NCBI RefSeq assembly: GCF_000755245.1
Contig: NZ_BBMP01000007.1
Span: forward strand, 186,001 to 250,000
Origin: Halococcus sediminicola
GTDB taxonomy: Archaea > Halobacteriota > Halobacteria > Halobacteriales > Halococcaceae
Length of the DNA stretch: 64,000 nucleotides
Direction: 5' to 3'
The translations under genes were made by a program, and so were the position numbers. The notes beneath the pieces are model-generated. The model saw only the letters and a program-made list of their open reading frames with translations. It was not told where the DNA came from and made no database searches. Within the stretch, counting starts at the first letter, position 1. Every line of letters starts with the position of its first letter. This document shows, piece after piece, positions 36,852 through 44,617 of the stretch.

Positions 36852-38552
36852 ATGGAGATCGACGTCGGTGAGGATATCGACGACGAGACCGCCCGCGCGA
36901 TCGCCACCGCCGTCGCGGAGCATCTCGGGCGGTCGGTCGAAGTCGTTACGGACGGCGAGCGGATCGCCGACGCCGGCGAGGGCGACTGGAACGATGCCGG
37001 GACGGTGATGACCGACCGCGAGGAACAACTCCGTGGAGAGATCGAAGACATCCTCTCGGGCGGTCCCGAGCGCGGTCACGAGAAAATCGAGACACTGGGC
37101 AAGGCGTTCGTCCGCGACCGCCTCGACATGGTCTTCGATACCATCGAGTACGAGGACGGTACCTTCGCCCGGCACAACGACGATGACGACCTCGCGGCTG
37201 ACGGTCTGTTGACCGGAATCGGGAAAATCGACGGTCGGCGAGTGGCCTTCACCGCGAACGACTATACCGTGAAAGCCGGCTCGCTCGGCACCGAGGGAGT
37301 CGAGAAGGTCATCCGCATCGAGGAGCGGGCGATGGATCTCGAAATCCCGATGCTCAGGCTCATCGACTCGACGGGCGCGCGCCTCGACGCCGCCGAGCGC
37401 GAACCGGGCGACACCCACATGGGTCGCTACCACGGCGGGAAAATGTTCTACAACCAGTGTCGGCTCTCGGGTCAAGTCCCCCAGATCGGCGTGCTCTACG
37501 GGCCCGACATCGCCGGATCGGCCTATACGCCCGTGTTCTGTGATTACCTCATCATGGTCGACGGTATCTCGGGGATGGCCATCGCCTCGCCGCGCATCGT
37601 CGAAGCGATGACCGGCGAGCAGGTGGACATGCAGGCCCTCGGCGGTCCCGACGTGCACGCCACCGAGAGCGGGAGCGCCGACCTCGTGGTCGAAGACGAG
37701 CGAGCCGCCGCCCAGAAGGCCCGCGAACTCCTCTCGTATCTCCCGCAGAACTACGCCGAAAAACCGCCCGAAAGCGCGTCGAAACCACCCATGAAGAATC
37801 CGAAAAGTCTCGACAGCGTGATTCCCGAGGCTCCCAACAGAGGCTACGACGTCCACGAGACCATCGACCGGCTCGTCGACCGCGAATCGTTTTTCGAACT
37901 CATGCCCCGCTTTGCGCCCGAACTCGTGACGGGGTTAGCGCGCATCGACGGCCAACCGATGGGAATCGTGGCGAACCAACCAAAGCACATCAGCGGGGCC
38001 ATATTCCCCGATTCGGCCGACAAGGGCGCGGGCTTCGTATGGACCTGTGACGCCTACAACATACCCCTGATTTATCTCTGCGATACGCCCGGCTTCATGA
38101 TCGGCTCGCAGGTCGAGCGCGAGGGCGTGCTCCGCAAAGGGCGGAAGTTCATCTACGCGACCGCCAATGCGCAGGTTCCGAAGTTCTGCGTCATCACGAG
38201 GAAGGCTTACGGGGCCGGTATCTACGCGATGTGCGGGCCCGCCTTCGGAGCCGACGCGACGCTCGCGCTCCCGAGTGCCGAGATCTCCGTGATGGGTCCC
38301 GACGCGGCAGTCCACGCCCTCTTCGGCGAGCAGATAGCGGGGATGGATGGCGAGGCACGCGAGCAGTTCGTCGAGAGCGCGAAAGAGCAGTTCGAGGAGT
38401 ACGTCGACATCGAGGCCCAAGCCTCGAACATGGAGGTCGACGAACTCGTTCCCGCCGGCGACCTCCGCGAGCAACTCGAAGCGCGCCTCGCGGCGTTCGC
38501 CACGAAACGCCGAAGCGAACGCCCGCGCCACCACGGCACCGTGCTATTTTAG
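36852..38552 (+). CDS. Acyl-CoA carboxylase carboxyltransferase subunit with extra N-terminal domain
   Basis: A 566-residue carboxyltransferase of the propionyl/methylmalonyl-CoA family. The two crotonase-like halves are visible: RLIDSTGARLD...GRYHGGKMFYNQ (N) and PLIYLCDTPGFMIGSQVEREG...RKAYGAGIYAMCGPAFG (C). The first about 48 residues (DIDDETARAIATAVAEHLG) are extra. They resemble the small PccX/epsilon-type accessory subunit of haloarchaeal propionyl-CoA carboxylase, here apparently fused. No biotin carboxylase or carrier gene is nearby. The BoxA position supports the ATG at 36852 over 36831. The last 4 bases overlap a convergent gene. Confidence 0.9.
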   Translation: MEIDVGEDIDDETARAIATAVAEHLGRSVEVVTDGERIADAGEGDWNDAGTVMTDREEQLRGEIEDILSGGPERGHEKIETLGKAFVRDRLDMVFDTIEYEDGTFARHNDDDDLAADGLLTGIGKIDGRRVAFTANDYTVKAGSLGTEGVEKVIRIEERAMDLEIPMLRLIDSTGARLDAAEREPGDTHMGRYHGGKMFYNQCRLSGQVPQIGVLYGPDIAGSAYTPVFCDYLIMVDGISGMAIASPRIVEAMTGEQVDMQALGGPDVHATESGSADLVVEDERAAAQKARELLSYLPQNYAEKPPESASKPPMKNPKSLDSVIPEAPNRGYDVHETIDRLVDRESFFELMPRFAPELVTGLARIDGQPMGIVANQPKHISGAIFPDSADKGAGFVWTCDAYNIPLIYLCDTPGFMIGSQVEREGVLRKGRKFIYATANAQVPKFCVITRKAYGAGIYAMCGPAFGADATLALPSAEISVMGPDAAVHALFGEQIAGMDGEAREQFVESAKEQFEEYVDIEAQASNMEVDELVPAGDLREQLEARLAAFATKRRSERPRHHGTVLF

Positions 38553-38962
38553 GGTGCGAACGCCCGGTGTGCGCCCCGCATCGCCCGCCACAGCCGCTCG
38601 CGGTCGTCGCTGTACGCCAGATGTGACTCGCAGCCACAGTCCGACGCACCGAACCCCACGACCGGCTGGCCAGAGAGCGCACCGGCAACCGCACATTCGA
38701 CGTCCGCGTCGGCCGTCCGTGCGACCGCCACGACGGTCGTCTCGGGCTGGCCGAGGAGATAGTCGATGTGCCAGTGGCGGGTGTCGTTCTCACCGGTGGC
38801 GACCGCGCGGTGGCGCTCGACCCGCGCGAACCCGCCCGTGCCGAGCGCACTGCCGGTGTAGGCGTACCAGCCCCGCTCGAAGGTGTGTTCGCCGAGCGCA
38901 CCCACGGCGATGACCGCGCGCTCGGGCAACTCGACGAGCAAGGTGTACGTTCCGCCGGGCAT
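38549..38962 (-). CDS. DUF123 / GIY-YIG-like nuclease-family protein
   Basis: A 137-residue protein with the DUF123 pattern: GTYTLLVELPERAVIAVG, the GWYAYTGSALG segment (GIY-YIG-like), ERHRA, and RHWHIDYLL. A cysteine/histidine cluster near the end (DCGCESH) could hold metal. DUF123 is sometimes fused to endonuclease III, so a DNA-repair link is plausible but unproven. It converges with the carboxyltransferase gene with a 4-base overlap. Confidence 0.82.
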   Translation of the reverse strand: MPGGTYTLLVELPERAVIAVGALGEHTFERGWYAYTGSALGTGGFARVERHRAVATGENDTRHWHIDYLLGQPETTVVAVARTADADVECAVAGALSGQPVVGFGASDCGCESHLAYSDDRERLWRAMRGAHRAFAP

Positions 38963-39006
38963 GATCGGGCGTCGACCGCGACCCGCCTAACGGTCACGAA
39001 ATCGTC

Positions 39007-39813
39007 TCAGAACGGCGTCGGCGCGAGCAACTGGCCGCCATCGACGGTGAAATACCCACCAGTAACGTAGGCGGCCGCGGGGCTGGCGAGAAACAATACT
39101 GTGGGCACGCAGTCGGCGGGCGTCCCGAAGCGTCCTGCAGGGACGTCGTCGAGAAACGTCTCGGGCAGTTCGCCGCCGGCAGCCTCGGTCACGCCTTCTG
39201 TTTCGACGATGCCCGGTGCGACCGTGTTCGCCCGGATGTCGTGCTCGCTCCACTCGCTCGCCACGGTCTGCATCAGGCTGTGGACGCCGGCCTTTCCTGC
39301 ACCCGAGTGGGCGTGATACGGTGCGCCCCTGACGGAGTTGGTCGCGCCCATCGAGAGGATTGCACCGCCGCCGGTTTCCATCATCTGCTCGCCCGCGGCG
39401 AAGGTGCAGTAGGCCGTCCCGTCGAGGATGGTGCCCACGACCGCGCGCCAGCCGTTCGGCGTGAGCGATTCGGTGGGCGCGAGGAAGTTCGCGCCCGCGT
39501 TGTTCACGAGGATGTCGATACCGCCGAGGTCCGTGACCACTTCCTCGACCATCGCCTCGACCGCCTCGTACTCACGGATGTCGACGGTGGTCGCACACGC
39601 CCGCGCGCCCCGCGCTTCGATTTCCTCGGCCACCGGCTCCAAGTGACTCATCTCGCGGCTGGCGATGGCGACATCAGCGCCACAGTCGGCGAACGCGAGC
39701 GCGATTGCCCTGCCGATCCCTGTGCCACCGCCGGTCACGAGCGCCACCTCGCTCGCGAAGAGGTCCTCGGCGAACAGTGTCTCTACTGGGGGCGTCTCGC
39801 CGAGACCCGCCAT
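39007..39813 (-). CDS. SDR of the 2,4-dienoyl-CoA reductase type
   Basis: A 268-residue SDR: TGGGTGIGRAIALAFA, VAIASREMSHLEPVAEEI, NNAGANFLAPTE. Where classical SDRs have YxxxK it has HSGAGKAG, followed by ASEWSEHDIRANTVAPGIV and TEGVTEAAGG. That departure and the flanking residues match peroxisomal-type 2,4-dienoyl-CoA reductases, which reduce dienoyl-CoA from unsaturated fatty acids with NADPH. Its ATG shares a base with the stop of the BKACE gene upstream (TGATG), so it is the third gene of a crotonase-BKACE-SDR operon. Confidence 0.85.
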   Translation of the reverse strand: MAGLGETPPVETLFAEDLFASEVALVTGGGTGIGRAIALAFADCGADVAIASREMSHLEPVAEEIEARGARACATTVDIREYEAVEAMVEEVVTDLGGIDILVNNAGANFLAPTESLTPNGWRAVVGTILDGTAYCTFAAGEQMMETGGGAILSMGATNSVRGAPYHAHSGAGKAGVHSLMQTVASEWSEHDIRANTVAPGIVETEGVTEAAGGELPETFLDDVPAGRFGTPADCVPTVLFLASPAAAYVTGGYFTVDGGQLLAPTPF

Positions 39814-40694
39814 CAGTCCAACTCCATGATGGCGCGCGCCTCGTCCGGTGTCGCCGGCTCGCGGCCCACAGTACGAGAGAGTTCGGCGGCTTTGCCGACG
39901 AGTTCGGGATTCGTCGCCATCTCCTCGTTCGGAAGATAGAAGTTGTCTTCGAGTCCCACGCGGACGTTGCCGCCCATCGAGAGTGCGGCGGCGACGAGCG
40001 GCCACTGGTCTCTACTGATCCCGATGACCTGCCAGTTCGCGCTCGCGGGCAACTGGCGCACCTGATGGGCCAAGTTCTCGACGGTGGCCGGAACCCCGCC
40101 GAGAACGCCCATGATGAGGCTGAACTGCAAGGGATGACCGAGTTCGCCCTGTTTCAACAGCGGTCGCGTGTTGGCGATGTGGCCGGTGTCGAAGCATTCG
40201 AGTTCGGGCCGAACCCCTGAGTCCTCCATCGCGGTGACGAACTGGCGGATCTCGTCGAAGGAGTTCTCGAAGACCATGTCGAAGACGAACTCCTCGCGGC
40301 TGTCAGAATACTTCGCGTAGTTCATCGACCCCATGTTGAGCGCCGCGATGTCGGGCTGGACCTCTTTCACATAGTCGATGCGCTCCTCGGGTGGCGCGTG
40401 GAGCGCGCCGGTAGAGAAATTGACGACGATATCGGTACGGTCGCGGATTTCGTCGTGGATTTCTTGATAGATTTCCGTGTCGTAGGTCGGGCTGCCGTCG
40501 TCGGTGCGGGCGTGGATGTGGGCGATGGCCGCCCCCGCCTCGCGCGCCGCGGCGGCGTCCTCGGCGATCTCTTTCGGTGTATAGGGAATCGCCTCACACT
40601 GGTCGCGGGTGGTGAGCGCGCCCGTGAGCGCCGCCGAAATCACGGTTGTATTGGGGTCGTTGCCCTTTATCGACTCTTGGTCTCGTATCGTCAT
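39813..40694 (-). CDS. Beta-keto acid cleavage enzyme (BKACE, DUF849 family)
   Basis: A 293-residue TIM-barrel zinc enzyme. BKACE proteins condense a beta-keto acid with acetyl-CoA and release acetoacetate plus a new CoA ester. The zinc histidines are His59 and His61 in IAHIHART. Other family blocks are VNFSTGA, NMGSMNYA, ECFDTGHIAN, FSLIMGVLGG and GNVRVGLEDNFYLP with the conserved Glu. The exact keto acid cannot be read. It follows the crotonase gene by 12 bases and overlaps the SDR gene by one. Confidence 0.92.
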   Translation of the reverse strand: MTIRDQESIKGNDPNTTVISAALTGALTTRDQCEAIPYTPKEIAEDAAAAREAGAAIAHIHARTDDGSPTYDTEIYQEIHDEIRDRTDIVVNFSTGALHAPPEERIDYVKEVQPDIAALNMGSMNYAKYSDSREEFVFDMVFENSFDEIRQFVTAMEDSGVRPELECFDTGHIANTRPLLKQGELGHPLQFSLIMGVLGGVPATVENLAHQVRQLPASANWQVIGISRDQWPLVAAALSMGGNVRVGLEDNFYLPNEEMATNPELVGKAAELSRTVGREPATPDEARAIMELD

Positions 40695-40706
40695 AATTCA
40701 TCCATC

Positions 40707-41513
40707 TTATCGACCGCTCCAGTCGGGTTCTTCGTCCATCAGGAAGGCGTTGATGCCTTCCTCGGTGTCCTCGCTCATGGCGATAAGCGCGATGATCTCG
40801 CGCATATAGGACAAGGCCTCGCCGAAGCCCATGTCGCGCTGGGTGTAGTAGGCCCGCTTGCCCATCTCTATCATCACCGGCGAGGACGAGGCGAGGTCCG
40901 CGACGAGGCTATCGAGTTCGGTCTCGAACTCACCCTCGGGGACCACATCGGTCGTCAGGCCCATCTCGTGGGCGCTCGTGGCGTCGATGTGCTCGCCGGT
41001 GAAGAGGAGTTTCAGGCCGCGCTTTTCGGTGACGGTGCGCATGATCGGTACCAAGGCCTGTGCGGGGAACAGGCCGATATCCACTTCGGGCGTGCCGAAG
41101 GTCGCTTCCTCGCTTGCGAGAAGCATGTCACACGCGGCCGCGAGACCCATCCCACCGGCCAGACAGTAGCCCTCAACGGCCGCCACCGTCAGCGCGCGCG
41201 TTGCGACCAACCGCTCCATCAGGGTCGAAAGCCCCGAGAACCCCTCACGATAGGCCTGTGGTCCCTCGCCGAAGTTCGCGGCCATGCTCTTGAGATCCCC
41301 TCCCGAGCAGAAGGTTCCGCCCACACCGCGGATGACGACCACCCGCGCCGGGCCCTCGTCGGCGGCCGCAAGCACGTCCAGCAGCCCTTCGATGACGCTC
41401 TCGTTCAGCGCGTTGCGCTCGTCGTGTCGGTCGATGGTCGCGCGTATCACCAGTCCGTCGTCGCTTTCGCGCACGTTGAGGTCCGCGTTGCTCTCAGCTG
41501 TTCGGTCGGTCAT
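40707..41513 (-). CDS. Crotonase-family protein (enoyl-CoA hydratase/isomerase)
   Basis: A 268-residue crotonase-fold protein. The oxyanion-hole region GTFCSGGDLKSMAANFG and CLAGGMGLAAACDMLLAS are clear, as is TPEVDIGLFPAQ. The first catalytic Glu of true hydratases (GGxELA) is Gly here (GGMGLA), while the second (PEV) is kept, so an isomerase or other CoA reaction is possible. First gene of the operon with BKACE and the dienoyl-CoA reductase-like SDR. Start is the ATG at 41513; a GTG two codons upstream is an alternative. Confidence 0.88.
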   Translation of the reverse strand: MTDRTAESNADLNVRESDDGLVIRATIDRHDERNALNESVIEGLLDVLAAADEGPARVVVIRGVGGTFCSGGDLKSMAANFGEGPQAYREGFSGLSTLMERLVATRALTVAAVEGYCLAGGMGLAAACDMLLASEEATFGTPEVDIGLFPAQALVPIMRTVTEKRGLKLLFTGEHIDATSAHEMGLTTDVVPEGEFETELDSLVADLASSSPVMIEMGKRAYYTQRDMGFGEALSYMREIIALIAMSEDTEEGINAFLMDEEPDWSGR

Positions 41514-41634
41514 CGCCACCCGCTCGATTGCCCGTTTCGACTGTCGTTCATCCTCTCACGAGTCTCCCGTTCGTGAACGACACTCACGGGCGAGTGATAA
41601 CTGTACCCCGTCGAATGTGCGGGCGCTTTTGTGC

Positions 41635-42036
41635 TCAGGCCGGACTCGGCGTCTGGACGTGCGAGAGATAGGCCGCGAGGTCCGAGGAGGTTATCATGCC
41701 GATAACGCCGTCCTCGTCGCTGACGACCGGCACGTGGTGGAAGCCGTGTTCAGTCATCGCGTCGGCGACCGCACGGATGGGGTCCTGTGCGGCCGCCGTG
41801 ACGATGTCGGTGCTCATGTAGTCCGAGACCGGTGTCTCGGCTTTCGGACGGCTTTTGGCGACGATATCGACGAAATCCGTTCTGGTGAGGATGCCCCGCA
41901 GCGCACCGTCTTCGACGACCACGACCGATCCGATGTCGTTGTCGAGCATCAGTTCGGCCGCGTCGGCGACGAGCGTCTCCGGGGTGACCGTGTGCAGCTC
42001 CGACGACATCAACTGTCCGACGAACACGTCGTCCAT
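41635..42036 (-). CDS. Two-CBS-domain protein
   Basis: A 133-residue protein made of a CBS pair (about 5-62 and 70-128): ELMLDNDIGSVVVVEDGALRGILTRTDF, then AVADAMTEHGFHHVPVVSDEDGVIGMITSSDLAAYL. Such modules bind adenine nucleotides and regulate partner enzymes. No effector domain is attached. The minus-strand TATA-like box CGTTTATCAG (42058-42067) lies 27 nt before the ATG, so the much longer open frame upstream is spurious. Confidence 0.9.
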   Translation of the reverse strand: MDDVFVGQLMSSELHTVTPETLVADAAELMLDNDIGSVVVVEDGALRGILTRTDFVDIVAKSRPKAETPVSDYMSTDIVTAAAQDPIRAVADAMTEHGFHHVPVVSDEDGVIGMITSSDLAAYLSHVQTPSPA

Positions 42037-42057
42037 GATGGTAAACCGTGTGGGTGA

Positions 42058-42130
42058 CTGATAAACGTTGACTCCGTGGTGAAATCCGCCGGCCCGTCGA
42101 GCGCCGATGCGCGCGACCGGCCGATTTATC
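42058..42130. promoter_or_regulatory. Divergent BoxA pair (CBS protein / VOC protein)
   Basis: Minus-strand CGTTTATCAG (42058-42067) and plus-strand CGATTTATC (42122-42130) sit 27-28 nt from the starts at 42036 and 42154. Confidence 0.5.
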
Positions 42131-42153
42131 CGCGGCGGGGCGCTCGACGGCGC

Positions 42154-42528
42154 ATGGACCTGCTCCACACCTGTCTCAACGTCACGGACATCGAGCGCGC
42201 GGTCACCTTCTACACCGAGGAACTCGGCTTCACCGAGTCGTGGTCGTTCGAGACGCCCGACGGCGAGACCGAAAACCGGTACGTCGCCGCCGAGAACGGC
42301 GTCGAACTCCAACTGTCGAAGACCGATGGGCAGACCGAAGTCGAGGGCGGCACCGCGTGGGACCACCTCGCCGTGGGCGTCGACAGCGTCGACCGCGCGT
42401 TCGAGGATGTCGACCACTACGGCGTCGTCCAGGAACCGGCCGACCAACCCGCCGCCGGGGCACGAACGGCGTTCGTCGAGGACCCCGACGGCCACGTCGT
42501 CGAGTTCGTCGAACCGCTCGACGACTGA
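42154..42528 (+). CDS. VOC-family (glyoxalase/bleomycin-resistance fold) protein
   Basis: A 124-residue protein with two beta-alpha-beta-beta-beta modules. The glyoxalase I-like pattern includes HTCLNVTDIERAVTFYTEELGF, VELQLSKTDGQ, WDHLAVGV and the end DPDGHVVEFVE. The metal residues (His5, Glu/Gln53, His70, Glu121 region) match lactoylglutathione-lyase relatives. It could detoxify methylglyoxal or act on another small molecule. Confidence 0.85.
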   Translation: MDLLHTCLNVTDIERAVTFYTEELGFTESWSFETPDGETENRYVAAENGVELQLSKTDGQTEVEGGTAWDHLAVGVDSVDRAFEDVDHYGVVQEPADQPAAGARTAFVEDPDGHVVEFVEPLDD

Positions 42529-42587
42529 GAAGCCCACAGAAGCTCGGAGCGCAAGTCGTTTGTCGGTAGCGGCGTTCGATTATAGCA

Positions 42588-44402
42588 GTGACGAACGCGA
42601 ACGACACCGAAGAGACCGCCATCACCGCAGCCGAGTTCCGGGCGGCGCTCGAAGAGCTAGCAATGCCCGTGGCGACGGCGAGCGCGGTGGCGCGCACCCT
42701 CGATTGCACCCAGACCGAAGCGAGCGACGCGCTCGATTCGCTGGTCGCATCGGGGAAACTCGAACGGATGGACGTGAGCGACGACCCCGTGATATGGTAT
42801 CCCTGCGAGTTCGCCGACTTCGTCGATCCCGAGCATATCATTCCATTTCCCGAACGCCGCGAACTCGTCGTCGAACATCCCGAGCAGTTCACGCGCGCCC
42901 AACTCACGCAGTTCGCCCACCTCGTCGATTCGTCCGACGAGGCCTACATCTACGAGATACGTGAGGAGGACGTCTGGTGGGCTCCCTACGACCACATCGA
43001 CGGACTCGTCGGGACGATGCGTGACGTGTTGGGCGAGTCCGTGCCGGAGTTGGAGGAGTGGGTGGAACGCCAGTGGACGCGCGCCCGGAAGTTCGCGCTG
43101 ACCACCCACTCCGATGGGTACACGGTGCTGGAAGCCGAAAGCCCCGAACTCATGGGCAACGTCGCCCGCCAGAAACTCGATTCGGACCAGCTCCACGGAC
43201 CGATTTCGGATACCGAGAGCTGGGTGGTCGAGGGGAACGAAGGCGACATCAAGCGCACGCTCTACGAGGCGGGCTACCCGGTTCAGGACCAGCGCGAACT
43301 CGAAGGCGGCGCGGAGCTCGACATCGACCTCGGCGTCGATCTGCGCGAGTACCAGGAAGACTGGCTCGATCGCTTCCTCGACACCGGTGCGGGCGTGCTC
43401 GTCGGGCCGCCGGGCAGCGGCAAGACGATCGCCGCCATCGGCGCGATGGCCGAGGTCGGCGGCGAGACGCTGATCCTCGCGCCGGGGCGCGAGCTCGCCG
43501 GCCAGTGGCACGAACAGCTGCTCACTCACACCTCGCTCGCTCCCGACCAGATCGGCGAGTACCACGGCGGCGAGAAATCGATCCGTCCGGTGACCATCGC
43601 CACCTATCGAACGGCGGGCATGGACCGCCACCGCAAGCTGTTCGACGAGCGTCGCTGGGGGCTCATCGTCTACGACGAGGTGCATCACGTGCCGGCGACC
43701 ATCTACCGCCGCAGCGCCGACCTCCAAGCCAAACACCGCCTCGGGCTGTCGGCAACGCCCATCCGCGAGGACGACAAGGAGGGTGAGATCTTCACGCTCA
43801 TCGGCCCACCCATCGGCACTGACTGGGCAAAATTATTTGAAGCGGGCTTCGTCGCCGAGCCCGAAATCGAACTCCGCTATGTCCCGTGGCGCTCGGAGGA
43901 AGACCGTACCGAGTACGCGAGCGTCGAGGGCCACGAGCGCCGGCAGGTCGCCGGCACGAACCCCGCGAAACTCGACGCCGTGCGCTCGCTGCTCGCCGAC
44001 CACGAGGGGGCAAAGGCACTGATCTTCGTCGAGTGGCTCGCTCAGGGCAAGAAGTACGCGGAGACGCTCGGGATTCCGTTCATCAGCGGCGAGACGCGCT
44101 ACGCCGAGCGCGAGCGGCTGTTCGACGAGTTCCGGCGCGGGGCACGGGATCGGCTCATCGTCTCGCGGGTCGGGGACGAGGGCATCGACCTACCGAGCGC
44201 GGAGGTCGCCATCGTCGCCTCCGGTCTCGGTGGCTCGCGCCGGCAGGGCTCCCAGCGCGCCGGGCGGACGATGCGCCCGACCGGCAACTCACAGGTCTAC
44301 GTGCTCGCCACGCGGGGCACCCGCGAGGAGGAGTTCGCCAGAAACCAACTGCGCCACCTCGCCGGCAAGGGCGTTCGCCTGCACGAGACCGAGACGGGCT
44401 GA
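42588..44402 (+). CDS. XPB/Rad25-like superfamily II DNA helicase
   Basis: A 604-residue helicase. An N-terminal winged-helix-like part (about 12-75) and an uncharacterised middle (about 80-245) precede the core: Walker A GPPGSGKT (273-280), DEVHH (363-367), SATPIRED (388-395), and motif VI QRAGRTMRP near 557. The DEVHH box and gapped layout match archaeal XPB, which works with nucleases in excision repair or with transcription. Bax1, the usual partner nuclease, is not next to it. Start is GTG at 42588. Confidence 0.88.
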   Translation: MTNANDTEETAITAAEFRAALEELAMPVATASAVARTLDCTQTEASDALDSLVASGKLERMDVSDDPVIWYPCEFADFVDPEHIIPFPERRELVVEHPEQFTRAQLTQFAHLVDSSDEAYIYEIREEDVWWAPYDHIDGLVGTMRDVLGESVPELEEWVERQWTRARKFALTTHSDGYTVLEAESPELMGNVARQKLDSDQLHGPISDTESWVVEGNEGDIKRTLYEAGYPVQDQRELEGGAELDIDLGVDLREYQEDWLDRFLDTGAGVLVGPPGSGKTIAAIGAMAEVGGETLILAPGRELAGQWHEQLLTHTSLAPDQIGEYHGGEKSIRPVTIATYRTAGMDRHRKLFDERRWGLIVYDEVHHVPATIYRRSADLQAKHRLGLSATPIREDDKEGEIFTLIGPPIGTDWAKLFEAGFVAEPEIELRYVPWRSEEDRTEYASVEGHERRQVAGTNPAKLDAVRSLLADHEGAKALIFVEWLAQGKKYAETLGIPFISGETRYAERERLFDEFRRGARDRLIVSRVGDEGIDLPSAEVAIVASGLGGSRRQGSQRAGRTMRPTGNSQVYVLATRGTREEEFARNQLRHLAGKGVRLHETETG

Positions 44403-44429
44403 CCGCGCCGCTTTCGACGGGGAGACAAC

Positions 44430-44555
44430 TCAGAACGTGAGATAGCCGAGATGCATCCCGCCGAAGACCAGCCCGAACACCACCACGAGTATCAACAGCA
44501 GTCCGATCATGTACTGGTAGGCCCCGTCGACCGTCGTCAGCTGTGGAACGTTCAT
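44430..44555 (-). CDS. Small single-span membrane protein (41 aa)
   Basis: A 41-residue protein: a polar start (MNVPQLTTVDGAYQY) and one transmembrane helix (MIGLLLILVVVFGLVFGGMHLG). Minus-strand CACTAAAAGG lies about 27 nt before the ATG at 44555, so the longer open frame is not needed. Function unknown. Its convergent neighbour is the helicase gene. Confidence 0.6.
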   Translation of the reverse strand: MNVPQLTTVDGAYQYMIGLLLILVVVFGLVFGGMHLGYLTF

Positions 44556-44617
44556 GGATGAGCCGTTGCGGCCGAACCTTTTAGTGCTACCGTCCTCCGC
44601 TCGTGAGGGACCCGCCA

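Noticed and set aside
35772-37856. Minus-strand frame extending the MBL hydrolase by about 370 codons at its N-terminus
   Set aside because: The extension is opposite the carboxyltransferase gene. The promoter box and the normal MBL N-terminus place the start at 36740.
39007-39813. Reading the SDR as a carnitine-type beta-hydroxyacid dehydrogenase feeding BKACE
   Set aside because: The active-site signature HSGAGKAG fits 2,4-dienoyl-CoA reductases rather than YxxxK dehydrogenases, so the simple carnitine scheme is not supported by this gene.
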